Made by a program: the position numbers and the translations under genes. The notes under the pieces were generated by a model. The model searched no databases. It saw only the letters and a list, made by a program, of their open reading frames with translations, and was not told the origin of the DNA. Positions 63,611 through 64,000 of a DNA stretch of 64,000 nt are shown one piece after another (the first letter of the stretch is position 1; every line of letters starts with the position of its first letter). Location of the stretch: assembly GCF_030052815.1 (NCBI RefSeq), contig NC_079510.1, positions 994,288-1,058,287 on the forward strand, written 5' to 3'. Source of the stretch: Hevea brasiliensis. Its lineage: Eukaryota; Streptophyta; Magnoliopsida; Malpighiales; Euphorbiaceae.

Positions 63611-64000
63611 ACCTTGAAAGCAATATGTTAGGGAAAAAGTATCAAAGGGAAGTGTGGTATAGACTTTAACAGTGGTCCATTCCCTTGTGGATTAATGGAT
63701 TCGTGAAAGTACCTCATCCATTTAAACAATTTTCCTTCACATCTTATTCACCTAACAAGAAAAAGGGAAATTTTTGCCCCCACAAGACATAAACATATGG
63801 GATTCATATGTTTAGTAAGTGAGTCTAATTTAGACAAGAAAAATCCTTAACCAATTAGAATTTAACCTTATTAAAGGATATTTTATAATTATTTATTTTG
63901 AATTCATTGGCTGAAAAAGAAGTTCTTTACGGTAAATATTAAGAAGATATTTTTTTTTATCAATGTTATAATTTGCAATAAAATTTATAAATTATTTTTG
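63611..64000. other. Spacer to the window end
   Basis: No gene or repeat boundary recognised. Confidence 0.6.

Overview
This is a plant nuclear window, AT-rich and repeat-dense, with multi-exon genes using GT-AG introns. It holds a nuclear gene for the photosystem II antenna protein CP26 (LHCB5), a plant-type PHD-finger gene, and several plant-specific transposon families. A eudicot is likely. Protein resemblance leans toward Malpighiales, possibly Euphorbiaceae, but that is inference. Only two intact host genes are visible; nearly everything else is transposon material or AT-rich spacer.

Layout. 1-12892: a minus-strand Tekay/Del-like Ty3-gypsy retrotransposon with long (~3.15 kb) LTRs. Its coding region is dead (stops, one frameshift, an integrase deletion), and its 3' LTR is split by a nested solo LTR with a perfect TAACT target duplication. 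12893-about 18095: a Mutator-like element (MULE-2) whose transposase was cut near its 5' end by the gypsy insertion, with a convergent GRF zinc-finger remnant. 18095-24761: AT-rich spacer with a TRIM-like element, a small non-autonomous LTR element and a foldback MITE. 24762-28237: an intact five-exon PHD-finger gene. 28735-31548: a 5'-truncated LINE.

32729-41501: an 8.8-kb MULE in a TAA microsatellite with a perfect 9-bp target duplication. It carries a transposase, an unrecognised ~173-codon ORF and a plant mobile domain (PMD) gene, and its subterminal zones hold arrays of 23-nt imperfect palindromes mostly phased at 30 bp. I consider this the most interesting system in the window. It ends about 120 bp past the stop codon of the intact six-exon LHCB5 gene (41632-43331, minus).

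43562-57063: two TIR elements (one Harbinger-like), a copia-type solo LTR, a Pack-MULE-like element with a captured gene fragment resembling the MCRS N-terminal domain, a PPR pseudogene, an A-tailed retroelement on the minus strand, and a decayed TIR element (55240-56887) with palindromes resembling those of the PMD-MULE. 57064-62875: a second transposase-plus-GRF MULE (MULE-1), minus strand, with long TIRs at both ends. 62876-64000: spacer with a LINE RNase H fragment.

The two host genes do not form a functional cluster: one encodes a chloroplast light-harvesting protein, the other a probable nuclear chromatin reader. All transposon genes seen carry disabling changes, so any current mobility would need proteins supplied from elsewhere.
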